Source: Micromussa lordhowensis (taxonomy: Eukaryota > Cnidaria > Anthozoa > Scleractinia > Lobophylliidae). From it: a DNA stretch of 64,000 nucleotides. Of this stretch, positions 10,681 to 22,689 are shown one piece after another. A program made the translations under genes and the position numbers. How positions within the stretch are numbered: the stretch's first letter is position 1; each line of letters opens with the position of its first letter. The notes beneath the pieces were generated by a model. That model was not told where the DNA came from. It did no database searches and saw only the letters and a list, made by a program, of their open reading frames with translations. Location of the stretch: assembly GCA_964020085.1 (NCBI GenBank), contig OZ026604.1, positions 9,942,332-10,006,331 on the forward strand. The letters are read 5' to 3'.

Positions 10681-12485
10681 TTAAATCATCATATATCTTG
10701 GAAGAGGTTTCCATTTCTTTGTGTCTCCACTTTTTATTTCTATTTCATATTGTGATTTTAGTATGCATATGAAATGCGTAAGATTTGGATGACCATCTTT
10801 TGTTTTAGCGAGCCATATGTGATATCGCGCTAAGAGAAAGCAGTAATTGATAAGAATCGCAAATTGAGAGATATCTGGCCTCAGACCAAAAGCAGTAGTA
10901 TTTGTCAAAGCGTAATCTCTAGGAAGCAAATTTAGGTTTTTCAGCCATTCAGTAAGTTTATTCCAAAAGTGAGATGTTTGGCGGCATGTCCAAAAAAGAT
11001 GAATTATTGACTCAGAGGAAGTGTGACAAAAACTGCAATTTTCATCGCTCTTTAGACCTATTCTAAATAAGCAGTTATTGGTTGATACGCGTCTATGTAA
11101 GAATTTAAACTGAAACTCTATTAGCTTAGTGCTCTTTGTGCATTTTTTAGCTAAAAGATAGGCAGCAGTCCAATTTATGTTGTCATTTATTGGTAGGCCA
11201 CAATCCTCTAGCCACTTCTTTTGACTTGACGCTGGGGTTAAACTCTTGTTACTGATTAGTTTTTTATATATTAATGTAGTTGCTTTTTTGACTTGAAAAA
11301 TTGTTGTTGTAAGTGGCTCCTTTTCGTGGTTGGTGTTCTGTAAATCTTGAAAGTTAGAATCAATCCGAAGAGACTTTACAGCCGATATTAATCCGTAGAA
11401 GCTGAGAGGGCAAGGGGCTATTTCATACTTACAGCGGAAATCATTCAGCGAGAGAAAGTTGTTGTCCGGTCCTAAAAGATGTTTCACCCGAGTTATTCCC
11501 TTATTAAACCAATTTTGAAAAAAAACTGTCTTGTTGTCTATCTTTATCAGGGAGTTATGCCAAAGATGTTGATCTAAAAAGTGATCTTTCGATGTTATTT
11601 CAGGTTCGAAGTTAACTTCTGCCCAGATTCCTAATAGTTCTTTTAAAAATGCATCCGAAGTTGTTATTGTCGATAAGGTGTCTCTAAAGTTGAGGTTGTA
11701 GGAAAAAAAGTTTTGACAGCCATATTTTTTTAGGGTTATATCAAAAAAGATTTTCCATTTTCCCTTGTTGTTGTTATCTAAATATTTTTTAATCCATGTG
11801 GTTTTGAGGGATTTATTGAAGGAACTAATATCAATCATTTTTAGGCCACCAATCCCGTAATCGTTGATCATTACCTTCCGTTTTATCTTATCGCCTTTAC
11901 CATTCCATAGAAAAGTGTAGAGTAAATCGTTTACTTCGTTTAAAACCCTGTATAGTTTGAACCAAGAGGTGAGAGTAGATAAACTAATTGGGAGACCACT
12001 AGTGATTTGATAACAGTGATTTTTCCTAACAATGTGAGTCGGCGGTATTTCCAACATCTTAGGATTTCTTTAACTTTTTCAAGTTTTTCGTTATAGTTTA
12101 AGGAGGCAGATAGTTCGGGATCTGTTGAAATCCATAGACCTAGGGATTTAACCTTGTCTTTTGGCCATTTAAATTCTTTTCCTGATAACAAAATTTTATC
12201 ATTTCCAATACATGCGCCGATCCATAGAGCTTCCGTTTTCTTATCATTGAGTCTGAGGCCAGTGTGGTCTCGTGTAGTTTTAGCTACCTCTAATTTTAAC
12301 TTCCATGCAAAATACGCCTTCTCAGCGAGCTCATACTTTCTCCCCGATAAGACAACTACTCTTTTTTTCAAAAACGTTTTCAACTGATCCACTTTCCACC
12401 TAGAAAATAGCTCTATTGACATTTCGTTCGTCAAGTTGCCCTCTTCGGACGCCATTTTGAAAATCTTTGCCCCCTGAGAGACCAT
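10681..12485 (-). pseudogene. Tx1/L1-like LINE, internally deleted
   Basis: Minus strand. The first ~60 residues (12455-12290) start MASEEGNLTNEMSIELF and form a SAP-like helix pair (DQLKTFLKKRVVVLSGRKYE). The frame then jumps directly into the end of a reverse transcriptase (GLRLNDKKTEALWIGA, LRCWKYRRLTLLGKITVIKS). The endonuclease and RT catalytic motifs are therefore deleted. The long downstream frame (12057-10681) carries the typical connector (KKYGGL-like text, VFFQNWFNKGITRVKHLL) and ends in a zinc-knuckle segment, CSFCHTSSESIIHLFWTC. The same clade is seen at 34140-36645. A frameshift near 12000 separates the two frames. Confidence 0.85.
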
Positions 12486-12527
12486 GTGCCCTATTTTTTT
12501 CCCATCATTCTAAACGCGCGCGTAAAG

Positions 12528-12650
12528 ATGGCGGACATCGTGAATAAGGGCTGTTGGGGAAGTACAAGAACTTTGAAATGCACAATTCGCAAAGTCCCCA
12601 CATCAGCCCGGGGTCCTCCCTCTCGGGGAAGCCGATGACAAGTGCGTAAT
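12528..12650 (-). repeat. Dispersed repeat, partner of 4595-5262
   Basis: It carries the same two blocks as 4595-5262 in opposite orientation, in the form GGGAAGCCGATGACAAGTG at about 12627 and GGACATCGTGAATAAGGGCT at about 12533. It abuts the 5' side of the LINE at 10681-12485, so it could be that element's 5' untranslated or promoter region. Confidence 0.6.
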
Positions 12651-12791
12651 TTTAGCGAAAGGGAACTTCACACATGACTTTATAACCAACATGTGTTTTG
12701 CGAACATACAAATTTAGCACATTCCCATCAATATTAGCTAGGACTTTCATGACCTGATAGGACAAGATCTCAAACGCTACTTTAATACTCA

Positions 12792-13481
12792 CTAATTTTG
12801 TGTTTGTCCATCGCGGCGGCGGTAACCTCTTCCATTTCGGTCTCGCAACAAAGGCGCCACTAGTGTGAGAACACTTCGATTCGTCCTGGCAGAGTAGTCG
12901 TCGTGTCTTGTAGTACAGTTAATGCGTTCGATACTCCCATCGAACATTAGTTTTTGCCTTACTTGAGCAATCTCTCGGCAGCATCTATATTCCACAGCGA
13001 CGGAAAGATTCTCAATTGTGCTTTCTGCACATTTGCACCTTGCAAAACAAATACCAAAATGTAAGTAAATGTAGCTCGAAAGGTGCGAAGAACCGAAATC
13101 CATCGCTTCAAGCTGATTCAACCAAGGGTTCATCTGGAGAATTAAAGAGGAAACTCACCATTCGTTTACAGGTACTTCTCATTCCAATCTAGACCTTAAC
13201 ACTGCTGGAGAAAGACCATCCTGGTCTTCTTCAGCGTCCTCGTCTTCATCACTCGTGTGAGCTAGCGGTTTGTCCGTGTAAGGTTGGACTTGTCCAAGAA
13301 CCTCCATTTCTTCCGACGATTCGCTACTAGACGACTGCTCATCGCTTGAGATAGATGGGGAAGATGATATGTGATCGTCACTCTCAGACATAGTTACGTT
13401 AAAGCCCAGGAAATCAATGCAAATAGAGTACTTTGACGGAGAGCTTCTCACTCTGCAGCACACAAAACCAGGTGTAAACAA
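12792..13481 (-). pseudogene. P2RX7 intracellular-domain-like fragment
   Basis: Two exon-like pieces lie on the minus strand. The first (13390-13160) is acidic and serine-rich (DEDAEEDQDGLSPAVLRSRL) and ends near a GGTGAGT donor. The second, after a pyrimidine-rich stretch at about 13045, reads CKCAESTIENL, VEYRCCREIAQV and ERINCTTRHDDY, and ends YRRRDGQTQNE-like. The CxC...CC...C pattern resembles the zinc-binding 'ballast' domain at the P2X7 C-terminus, which occurs in many copies in cnidarian genomes, often fused to other modules. Stops at the end of the first piece indicate decay. Family assignment is by pattern only. Confidence 0.5.
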
Positions 13482-13489
13482 AGCGATGG

Positions 13490-14685
13490 AACCACCAACT
13501 ACGTTTCAGTGCTAAACTCGTTCCCAGTTTCCGGAGACACTATTTGAGGGACTTTGACCAACCAAAAAGCGGATTTACTTTTCTTTTAGTGAAATTTACT
13601 TTGTCATTTCGTAATAAGGACATAATAAGCTACAAAATTATGCCAAAAAACTTTTTCCTTCATAGGCACTTTAAACCTGTGGATCTGTCGAATGCTACTT
13701 GTTTAAGGAAACTTCAGTTTAGATCTTTCTCCCACAAAGTCTGCCCAAACCGTTTTGAGCTTTTTTATCACTTTTTTTCAATAACAGTATCCGTACATGA
13801 TATTGATAGCATATATGTTCTGCAGATAAGCAAGGTAGACCATATGATCGGGAAACGAAAATACTCAAAAACAAGTAGTTTTTAGTTATGTGGAAAGAGA
13901 AAAAAAAAATATGTAGTATTCTGAAAGAATTATCCTGTTTTATTGGAAGGGCCGAAGTCTAGCATAGCGTACCCCCCAAAATTTTGAGTTTTAATTTTGT
14001 GTGGTTTTCTATTCAGCACATTCTGAATCATTTATTTTCAGTGATATTGCGTTACACTCTATCCTGTATTTTAGTTCACTCGCACTCTATCTAACACACA
14101 CCCAGAGAAACATTTAGTTTTTAGTGATGCGCGTCACTCTATACCGTTTTGTTAGTTTTGGTCTCGCACTCTATCCAGCACGTTGTAAAACAAATCCTTT
14201 TTTTACGTTCGTCTTATGTGATCGCCCAGATGAGGGTAGTTCTGGACAGAACTGCTGTTGGTCGGACGTTTTGCCCAAGCTACAGAGATACGGATAAACT
14301 TTACTTTCCTTACAAATTATTAAAACCAGCCTTTAACGGTGTTACGTCATTTAAATTGACCAATCAGGTATCTTTCGTAAAATAGCCTCGCAGTACGACC
14401 AAGCGATAAAATGAGATTGTAAAATGAGATTATCATTAAAGGAGGTTCATGTATGGGGGATGTGTTCTTTTGGATGAAAGTCTCCTGAGTGAGCTCAAAA
14501 GCAGGATGGCGATTTGGCCAGTGAAAAACCAGTTGCTAGGGAGTGAGTGCCACGAAGACACAATATTCTGTTTCATTACGTTCTTTTTGCCGTAAGGAGC
14601 AATCCCGCGCCTACTGAAGCCATGCTTGTCACACACCACTCAATGGACAATTTCAACAGCCATTTGCTTTTGAGATGTTTATTAT
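13490..14685. other. Unassigned sequence
   Basis: Open frames here have no recognisable domain. The phrase CACTCTAT recurs four times between 14050 and 14180, suggesting a decayed short repeat. Confidence 0.4.
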
Positions 14686-14689
14686 TCCT

Positions 14690-17050
14690 GCACTTTCTGT
14701 TTTACCAAAGTTTACAAAAAACTAATCAAAATAACTACAAGTATATATTTTTTTCTTTCCCGCAGGTTCAAAGGATAAATATTTCTCAAAAGCCGAGCAA
14801 AATATGAATGAAATGGATATATCAGTTAACTATTTACCTGGTAGTAGTTTCTGCAACTAGTCTTTAGTGTATAAATTGTCTATGTAAGCGAAACACTTTA
14901 TAGCAGAACTCCGGGTTGGATACTAGTTTAAGTCGGCTTGCAGCTGCAGCTAAACGATTGCAAAATGTAATGTTAAATGATCCAAGGTTACCTGGTCGCA
15001 TTGAAACCATTAGGATCAGGAGCAGGAGCTGAGGAAGAGATACGAATAGAGTGAAACTATTTTGACAAACGCTTGTCTCAGCGCAGGAGGGTTGCTTTTC
15101 TTGAAAAAAGACGAAATGAGCTGAAATGGACAGGGTCTCGCGTTACAGTGATCCATCTCAACCTGGTGTCTGGTAAAGAGACCCTAAATTGTAACGAATT
15201 CATGTGCACTGTTTCCTCTGCCATCCTGCTTTACGTTTTACCAGCTGGTTATAATGTCTACATACCCATTTATAGCAGGGACAAGCAATGAATACGACAA
15301 ATGCCAAATGCACGCATAAGCATTATAATATTGCAGAAAGAATAAATATGAATTAAAAGGGATATATCAGTTTATCGTATTCCTGCTCTTTCCTTGTACC
15401 GAATATTACAGATTACTTAATTTACTCGCCCTCCTCATTTTGTATTTTACCCAACATTCATAGAACGATCGTGACATATTCTACAGAGCCCTTTTTGGCA
15501 GGAAAGTGAGACAAAGGTGGTAAAAGTCTCATTTTCAGATACAGAAAACGGATAAAAATACAGTAATAGAACCTTTTCTTTACCACCGGCGCAAATTGAA
15601 GTGGATATATGTAAGTTTATTATTCTTCTGGCTCGCCATTTGCCAAAAAAAAACATGAAGTAAACCATGGATAAATTCTCTTACAAATCCTTCTTTAGAA
15701 GGAAGATAAGAAAACCCATGTAGACACAATTGACACAGTTATAGGAAAGAGGAAAGTGAAAATGAAACGTGTTACCACCTCTTCTGCCTCCCTGCTTTCG
15801 CATCTGACCAAAAAGTTACCAGTAAACCTGTAATCATATTTCTTTTTAGCAGGTGCAAGATTTGAATATCAAATTGTCATTAAAGATGAAAAAAAAAAAC
15901 CCTTGAGAAAGAGCTGTTATGTTATTTAAGTGGCACTATATTTTGGGAAAAGCTAAATACGAATTGCAATGTAGACAGCAGCATACTGCCCTCCTTCTTG
16001 TGGCTTATGACAAACTTCCTGACAAAAAGTTTAACATCGTTTACAAATTCCATCATAGCAGGCACTAGAGACTTAATCCTTGTTTGCACACAGTCCTGAT
16101 AAATACATGTGAATCAAATTTCATGCATGCTGTCCATCAGTTTGCGAAGTAAGGTTACCCATGATTTGTAATCCTGCTCCGCTCTTTCATCAAAAATTAA
16201 CAGAAAACTTATCAAACATTCTACATTATTTTAGCAGGTACAAGCTATAAATATTTCTTGAAAGCTGAATAAGTCTGAATTGAAATGGATTTCGCTCGTT
16301 CGCGTTTGATATTGGAGAAGACACAATTTACTTTTCATTGTAATTCCTTGCCCTCTACAACTAATTCATAGAAAACTACAAATTATCTCCAACTCCTACT
16401 GTCTGTAAGAGGATAAAGACAGTAGTGATGATACTGAAAGGATAAATATGAAATTAAACGGAATGCTCCCTTATTTTCTTTCCCTGCTCAGCTTGCACTT
16501 GCCAAACATTTACAGAGGGCCCTTAGCAACCCCAAATGACAAATATGGCAGGAACATATCGTCAGCCATTTCTTTTAAATACACATAGAAGAGCGGCTAT
16601 TTAAAGAAAATGATACATATGACTAAAAATGGATAAACATATTGTAGCACGTCTGCCTAGAATTTTATCCGAAATTTACGAAAACTTCTTAATTAAATTG
16701 GCAACATATACCTTTACAGCAGGCAAAAGAGAACTACAAGATGTATCTCTGCCACGTTAAACGGCTAGATATGACTCGTAAATGAAGAATATCTCTTGAT
16801 GCGTTTACAATTTTACCAAAATTTTACCGAAATCCTATAGAGTTTTCTACATATTATTAGCAAGGAAAAAGATATGTGGTAAATTCTTCAGGCAGTTTTT
16901 AAAGAATAATATTGGGAAAGATATATCATCTTTTTGTTTCCGCATGTTATCGAAATTGTACAGAAAACATCTCAATTTGTCTACATATTGCTTCATTGCA
17001 GAAGAATAGATATTGCCACATATCCTAACGAAATGGGCAAGATCAAAAAG
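14690..17050 (+). repeat. Field of diverged ~150-bp repeats
   Basis: A loose consensus recurs: a CCTGCT start, a TTTACCAAAATTTTACAGAAAAC-like block broken by changes, a TTTTAGCAGGTACAAG-like block, then GATAAATATGAATTAAA-like text. Clear anchors of the middle block lie near 14701, 15235, 15395, 15808, 16190, 16345, 16503, 16670, 16812 and 16950. Spacings of adjacent clear copies are 138-167 bases. Copies are strongly diverged, so this is an old array. No gene was found within it. Confidence 0.6.
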
Positions 17051-17487
17051 GCACGTACAATTAAATCAAATGAAACCATTATATGCAGTATACTGGAGAA
17101 TGGGGATACAAAGGGTGGTTGAAGGGGTGGATACCAACCTCCCAAAGGAACATTCACTCTGCAATGCCACAGCAATGTAGTATGCAGTAGCTGTCAATTC
17201 ATCTCTCGCAGATATTTGCATGTGTCAAATGTTTCCCAGGTCATTCGACATTGCCTTAGCGACTGCATTTTGATATGCAGGTCAAGCAAAATTTAGTCTC
17301 GTTCTTCTATTTTTCTTGAACATACAGGAATTGATGCCTTATTTAATTGTTATTATTTCAGTCTGACTTTCTAAGAAAAAAGTGTAATCCAAGATGAGGG
17401 ATCAAGGTTGTATCAATGTCATGTGACATGATATCACGTCATAACTCACAAAGAGTCTCGTCCTGTAGAGTGAGATGAGGGTTGTCT
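17051..17487. other. Unassigned sequence
   Basis: Nothing recognised. A short palindrome-rich stretch (ATGTGACATGATATCACGTCAT) lies near 17420. Confidence 0.4.
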
Positions 17488-17659
17488 ATTCTCTACTTGC
17501 ACAATCCCATAATACACCTCTTTTACCCCCCAAAAATCTGCATAGGCATTGTTTTACTCTTGGGACACCTTCATGTCCCATAAGAAATTGCAAACAATGA
17601 TTATGCAAAATTTTGGGGGGTAACAGAGGTGTATTATGGGATTTGTGCAAGTAGAGAAT
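17488..17659. mobile_element. 172-bp palindromic MITE
   Basis: The arms begin ATTCTCTACTTGCACAA and end TTGTGCAAGTAGAGAAT. They pair over about 65 bases, through AATACACCTC and a C run opposite a G run, so the transcript could fold into one hairpin. No coding content. Confidence 0.85.
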
Positions 17660-18555
17660 GAAACGCAAAGAGCTTTGATATGTCTTATTACAACGAAAAC
17701 CCAAGGAGTGTGGCATCCACCTCCAGGCTAAATTAGCTAAAACTAATAAACCTTACACGACATTAATGAAACCTTTGCAGGAAAGTCTTTAACCTAGGTA
17801 ACTGACTTCAGTGGAAGCATTTCTCTCCATGGAGTCCGCTGATAGTATCTTTGATTAAAATAATGGTATCTGTATGCCAAGGCTGATACCAGTCTGAGAC
17901 CTGTAAATAATAGTAAGAGAAGCTTGCATCATTTTTGCTGAAATTAAGCAATATTCGTAGGTAAGTTCAGATCTGTGAAAACAGAATGTTAAAATAACAT
18001 TTCACTATTAGAGAAAAATTTAGGCCCAACCATCAACTCATTGTACGATCGCTAGAGGTTACAAAACGGCCTGGATCATTGCAAAACAAGATGAATTCTT
18101 TAGCTTTCTATTCAAAACGTTAAATGAGAGATTTTGAAAGAGAAATAAAACCAATACACACAAATATTAATAAAACAAGAGATAATTATAAAAAAATGTC
18201 ATGGCAATTTTTCTTAAGATCGACGAGCGTTCCTTAGAGGAAAAAGGTACGTAGACTACTGCACTGATCCATTCTGCTAACCTTCTTAGTTATATTATAC
18301 GTATCTCTAGCTTCTAGTCTTTCTGAATCGGGTTCTAAAGAACCGACATGCACTTATCATGCAAACAAATTTTATAATCGGCTATCATCGCTCATAACTT
18401 GTGTTTACCAAGTCACTCATGATTAATGGACTCAAACCATTATTGTTAAATATTTTAACTTTGCATAAGTATTAACTAATGGAATCATACTTTGACAGTT
18501 CGAATTGTATCAAGTCTTTCCTAACTACTTGTTAGTACGTTTAACTCACACTGCT
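17660..18555. other. Unassigned AT-rich sequence
   Basis: No gene, repeat array or RNA gene was recognised. Confidence 0.4.
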
Positions 18556-18953
18556 TTACAGGTGCGTGTCTTCAATTGGCTCATGCACCGGGAAATCAGC
18601 GACTGTAAGAAGCAACAATGATTCCGTTTGTGTTCCTTGGTGGCATTTTCTTTTGCTGGTTTTGGTGATTGGACGATTGTCACCGTGCAGGTCCAAAGCG
18701 TGATCATCGCCTTGTCCACCTTCCTCGAGATTAACATCAAATGCTCCACTGTCTTTTACAGCCGCACCAAGTGTAGTCATTTCAAAGTCTCCGGTTTGCA
18801 GCTGCGTTTGCAAGACGTTTTTCCCAACCAGTCCACGAACTTCTCCTTGCAAATCGTTGAGAGGGAGAAGCAACGCCAGGCAGCAAGAAAAAGAGCAATG
18901 CGGATTTTTACGCCACTCCTTGAAGTAGCCATGGAGGTGCATGGCGTACTGAA
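18556..18953 (-). CDS. Terminal exon of an unrecognised gene
   Basis: After a TTTCAG acceptor at 18954-18955 the minus strand stays open for about 130 codons to a stop at 18556-18558. The product starts QYAMHLHGYFKEWRKN, has a Cys/Leu-rich segment (SFSCCLALLLPL), then an acidic glycine-rich stretch (LEEGGQGDDHALDLHGD) and ends VHEPIEDTHL. I do not recognise the family. The plus strand is also open here, so coding is plausible but not certain. No partner exon was found nearby. Confidence 0.35.
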
Positions 18954-18959
18954 CTGAAA

Positions 18960-19560
18960 GCAAAACGTAAACAAAAAAGACCTAGATTTTTTGTGGAACA
19001 ACTTCAGAGTTTCTTTCGTGAAAAAAGGAATCCTCGTATTCTGTATAAACTGACCTAATTATTCATATCTTTTTTTAATTTTTTTTTTTACATTTTAATT
19101 GGTAATTTATCGTCAATTTGTATAGTATGTCTAGATCTGTATAACTAAAGTTGAGTGAATAAAAAATAAAATATATTAAATAAAAGTAATTGTCAGATTT
19201 CTACGACTACAATTTCAAAAGAGGGGTTAATCGATGTCTGTTAACAGCTTTTTAACTCAATAGCTTACTTCGTCCTGAAACAGGCACGTTTTGAATTTCA
19301 GAGTTATGGCGGTGCGTGACACAAAGCTACGAACTTATTCGTCAATAAACAAAACTTATTTTGTGAGTTTTAGCCTTTTTAAAAATTTAAGTATTAGGAA
19401 AAGTGCTTATTTCAATGTTTGATTGTGTTCAGATAATCAGTTGCCTAGATAGCCTACGTAAGTTCCAGATGTTTGCCCTATTTCCAAATTGAGGAGAACA
19501 TTACGACAACAAAAGCTATACTGGCCGTAAGCGCGGAACACTTATCGGAAGCTTTTATTG
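18960..19560. other. Unassigned AT-rich sequence
   Basis: T-rich and A-rich runs near 19080-19190; no coding or structured feature was recognised before the DIRS remnant. Confidence 0.4.
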
Positions 19561-19569
19561 AAGCGTCGT

Positions 19570-20930
19570 CGATATTGGAGAAATCACCAAAGAACCACGA
19601 GCGGCGGTACAGTGTTTACATACTTAAGAGACATGGCGGGAAAACCTGAAGCCGTGTCCCTAGAGCCAGAAATTGTCAGCAAAAAGGGGAAAATTCCCAG
19701 TCGTGAAGTGAATGAAACACACTTAAAAGTCACCAGGCGTAAGAGCAGCAAGGTGACTGAAAAGCCTAAAGCCGAGCGAAAGCAAAAAGGCAGGCAAGAC
19801 GAGAAGGATACAACGAGTACATGCTCCAGCGAAAAGGCGGACTGTATAAACGGCGCCAAAATTGTATCTGAGCCGACATCAGCAACTGCCGACTCACATT
19901 TAGTAGCAACAATGAAAGCTGGCTTCGATTAGCTTACGAATATTTTACTTGAAGAGAAAGCTCAAGCGAGTAGGAAAAGGCCAGCAATCTCAGATAGTGA
20001 CGACATGTCTGACTCTGAGGAGATAAAATCAATCCAAGCAAAGCGATCCCGCGTGAGCGGTGTTACTTTGAGCGACTCAGGTCGTGTGAGCGATGTTGAG
20101 GGAGATATTAACTCGCTTATTCAGCAATCCACTTCCCTTCCAGAGCCCTAGCTTGGCGAGGAAAACGAAATTCTCGGAGCAATTGTTCAGGAGTACGATC
20201 TGGAGGTGAGGTGAATGAAAAGCTGGCCGCCATTGCAAACAAAATGGCACGATCAAAGCTTGCTGATGGCAAGTTGAAGGAGAAGCTAACACAGTATACT
20301 AGACCCAAGAATTGTGAGAAACTAGCTAGTGGGAACGAAAGTAATCGCAGAGATCTGGGAAAAGATCAGCCCTGCAACTCGGAGTCGAGATGTTAAACTC
20401 CAAAAAATCTAAACTTCGTTGCTGAAAGCAACGACGGTCTTGGTGGAAGTCACTGATAAGTTCTTAGAGTCAAAAGATCAATCAAAGAATTTGCTTAATG
20501 AAGCGACAAAATCACTTTTTGATGCGATTGCATTGATAGCACAGGCCAACTGTGACCTTAATCACAGACGCCGTGATCTCATTTAACCAGACCTCAATAG
20601 GTCATATCAGCACATGATCTGTTCAGAGCAGATAGAACTAACAGGAAACCTTTTTGGGGATGACCTTCCCCAAAAAATCAAAGATATCATCACAACCAAC
20701 AACGTGGGCGATAAATTGACAGACCCAAATGGGAAACACATGCGGCCGAATCGTTCAAGTGGCCAAGATTTTCGACGACCGTATTTTTCAAAAAACGGTC
20801 AACGGTCTGGATGGAGATTCCAGACCCATCAACAGAAATGTCAAAGCAGCCCGAGGAACAGTCCATATCCTTTGACGAAAAAGCTAGGAGGAGGGGAGAG
20901 CCCAGAAGTAGTGTCTTAGGTGCGTTCAAC
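19570..20930 (+). pseudogene. DIRS retrotransposon gag-like ORF, decayed
   Basis: The frame begins around MAGKPEAVSLEPEIVSKKGK (19633), with a long charged region rich in K, E and S. It then shows DSDDMSDSEEIKSI, ILGAIVQEYDLE, NEKLAAIANKMARSKLADGK and YTRPKNCEKL, followed by LTGNLFGDDLPQKIKDI. This succession is typical of the first ORF of cnidarian DIRS-like elements and lies directly upstream of a DIRS reverse transcriptase. Stops at about 19930, 20150, 20215 and 20395 and several frameshifts show that it is dead. Confidence 0.75.
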
Positions 20931-22681
20931 TGCTTATGAGTTCAGTGTTGCACAAGCACTACCATTTAAGGCTAATAGAATTCAGTATTACCTTAACGAA
21001 TGGGAAACAATTTCATCTGAGCGCAATATACTGGATATTGTCAAAGGTTGTCAAATAGAATTTAAGAGTAACACCCCACATCAAATGAAGCATCCAAAAG
21101 AGATAAAATTTTCAAATGTTGAAACAAGGTTTATTGACACTGAAATCAAGAGACTGCTGGAAAAGGGTGCGATAGTTCCAAGTTGCCATGAAACTGGGGA
21201 ATTTGTATCAATCTTGTATCAATCTTTGTCAGGCCAAAACTAGATGGGTCCCACCGGTTGATATTTAATTTGAAGAGATTCAATGACCATCTAGCTTATC
21301 ACCATTTTAAAATGGAATCACTGAAATCAGCTCTACAAATGATGAAGCCAGGTTGTTATATGGCTTCTGTGGACCTAAAGGATGCATACTACTCAGTTCA
21401 TGTCGATATAAAGTACCAAAAAGTCCTAAAATTTTATTGGCGAGGTCAACTGTATCAGTACACATGCCTGCCAAATGGTCTTGCTTGTGCACCCAGAGTA
21501 TTCACTAAGCTGTCAAAGCCAGTTTATTCTACCCTCCGCTCTCAGGGGCACTTATCTGTTGGATATATGGATGATTCATACTTACAAGGCAAAACCATTA
21601 AAAATTGCCAAAATAACATTCAGCAAACAGTCAACTTGTTTACTTCTCTGGGGTTTCTAGTGCACCCATAAAAATCAGTGTTAGTTCCAACCCGAAAACT
21701 CAAGTTCTTGGGTTTCACCCTTGATTCTGAGAGAGCAGAAGCTATCAAAGAGGCAGCAAAGAGACTGCCAGCAAAACCACACCCCACAATACGAGAACTT
21801 GCTGAGGTTATAGGAAAGTTTGTGGCTGCCTTTCAGAGTTGTCTCTATGGACCTTTGCATTATCGTCAACTGGAAAGTGACAAGATCAGTGCTCTGAAGA
21901 AGTCAAAGGGAGATTACGATGCTCCTGTGACCCTTTCAAACTTAGCACAACAAGATCTACATTGGTGGATCCAAAACATTAAGAATCCAATCAACCATCC
22001 TAACCCTGGTATAATCCTTGAATCAGATGCCTCTAACATGGGTTGGGGTGCTGTTTATCAAACAAAATCAACCGGGGGTAGATGAACCCACAATGAACAT
22101 CAACTACACATTAATGCCCTTCAAATGAAAGCTGCATTTTTTGCATTACAAACATTCTGTCAGGACCTGAGGATCAACATGTGCGTGTTATGGTTGATAA
22201 CACTACTGCAGTTACATACATAAATAACATGGGTGGCAGTCATTCTGCCATGTGTAACTCCCTAACAAGGGAAATTTGGTCTTGGTGTCTTGACAGAAAT
22301 TTATGGATTAGTGCTGCTCACTTGCCAGGCATTAGCAATGTAGCAGCAGACAAAGCATCACGCGTATTTTGTGACCAAACTGAATAATGGAAACGAGATG
22401 AAACCATTTTTGAATCAATCACAGCCTATTTCTTCAGACCCAAAATAGACCTTTTCGCTTCCCGATTGAATTATAAACTGCCCAGATATGTTGCTTGGCA
22501 ACCAGACCCTGGAGCAGAAGCTGTTGATGCTTTTACCCTAGACTGGCGTTCTGACACGTTTTTTGCGTTTCCTCCTTTCAGTTTATTAGGAAGAGTTGTA
22601 CAAAAAATAGAGGACGATCGTCCAGAGGGAATACGTGACAGTGCAAACGAAGAATTGTCTATCCAGTTCAGATTAGTTTGA
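20931..22681 (+). pseudogene. DIRS retrotransposon reverse transcriptase-RNase H, decayed
   Basis: The RT segments are LLEKGAIVPS, YMASVDLKDAYYSVHV, CLPNGLACAPRVFTKL and the catalytic GYMDDSYLQG. RNase H follows with LESDASNMGWGAV and VMVDNTTAVTYINNMGG. The post-RNase H region DLFASRLNYKLPRYVAW and DAFTLDW is specific to DIRS-type elements. In-frame stops at about 21243, 21669, 22083 and 22385 and a frameshift near 22160 break it. The methyltransferase-like region ends near 22660, and no tyrosine recombinase follows, so the element is 3'-truncated. Confidence 0.9.
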
Positions 22682-22689
22682 ATATACCA

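Noticed and set aside
18628..18957. Plus-strand frame opposite the 18556-18953 exon
   Set aside because: The minus strand has a good acceptor and a more protein-like composition; both cannot be confirmed, so only one was listed.
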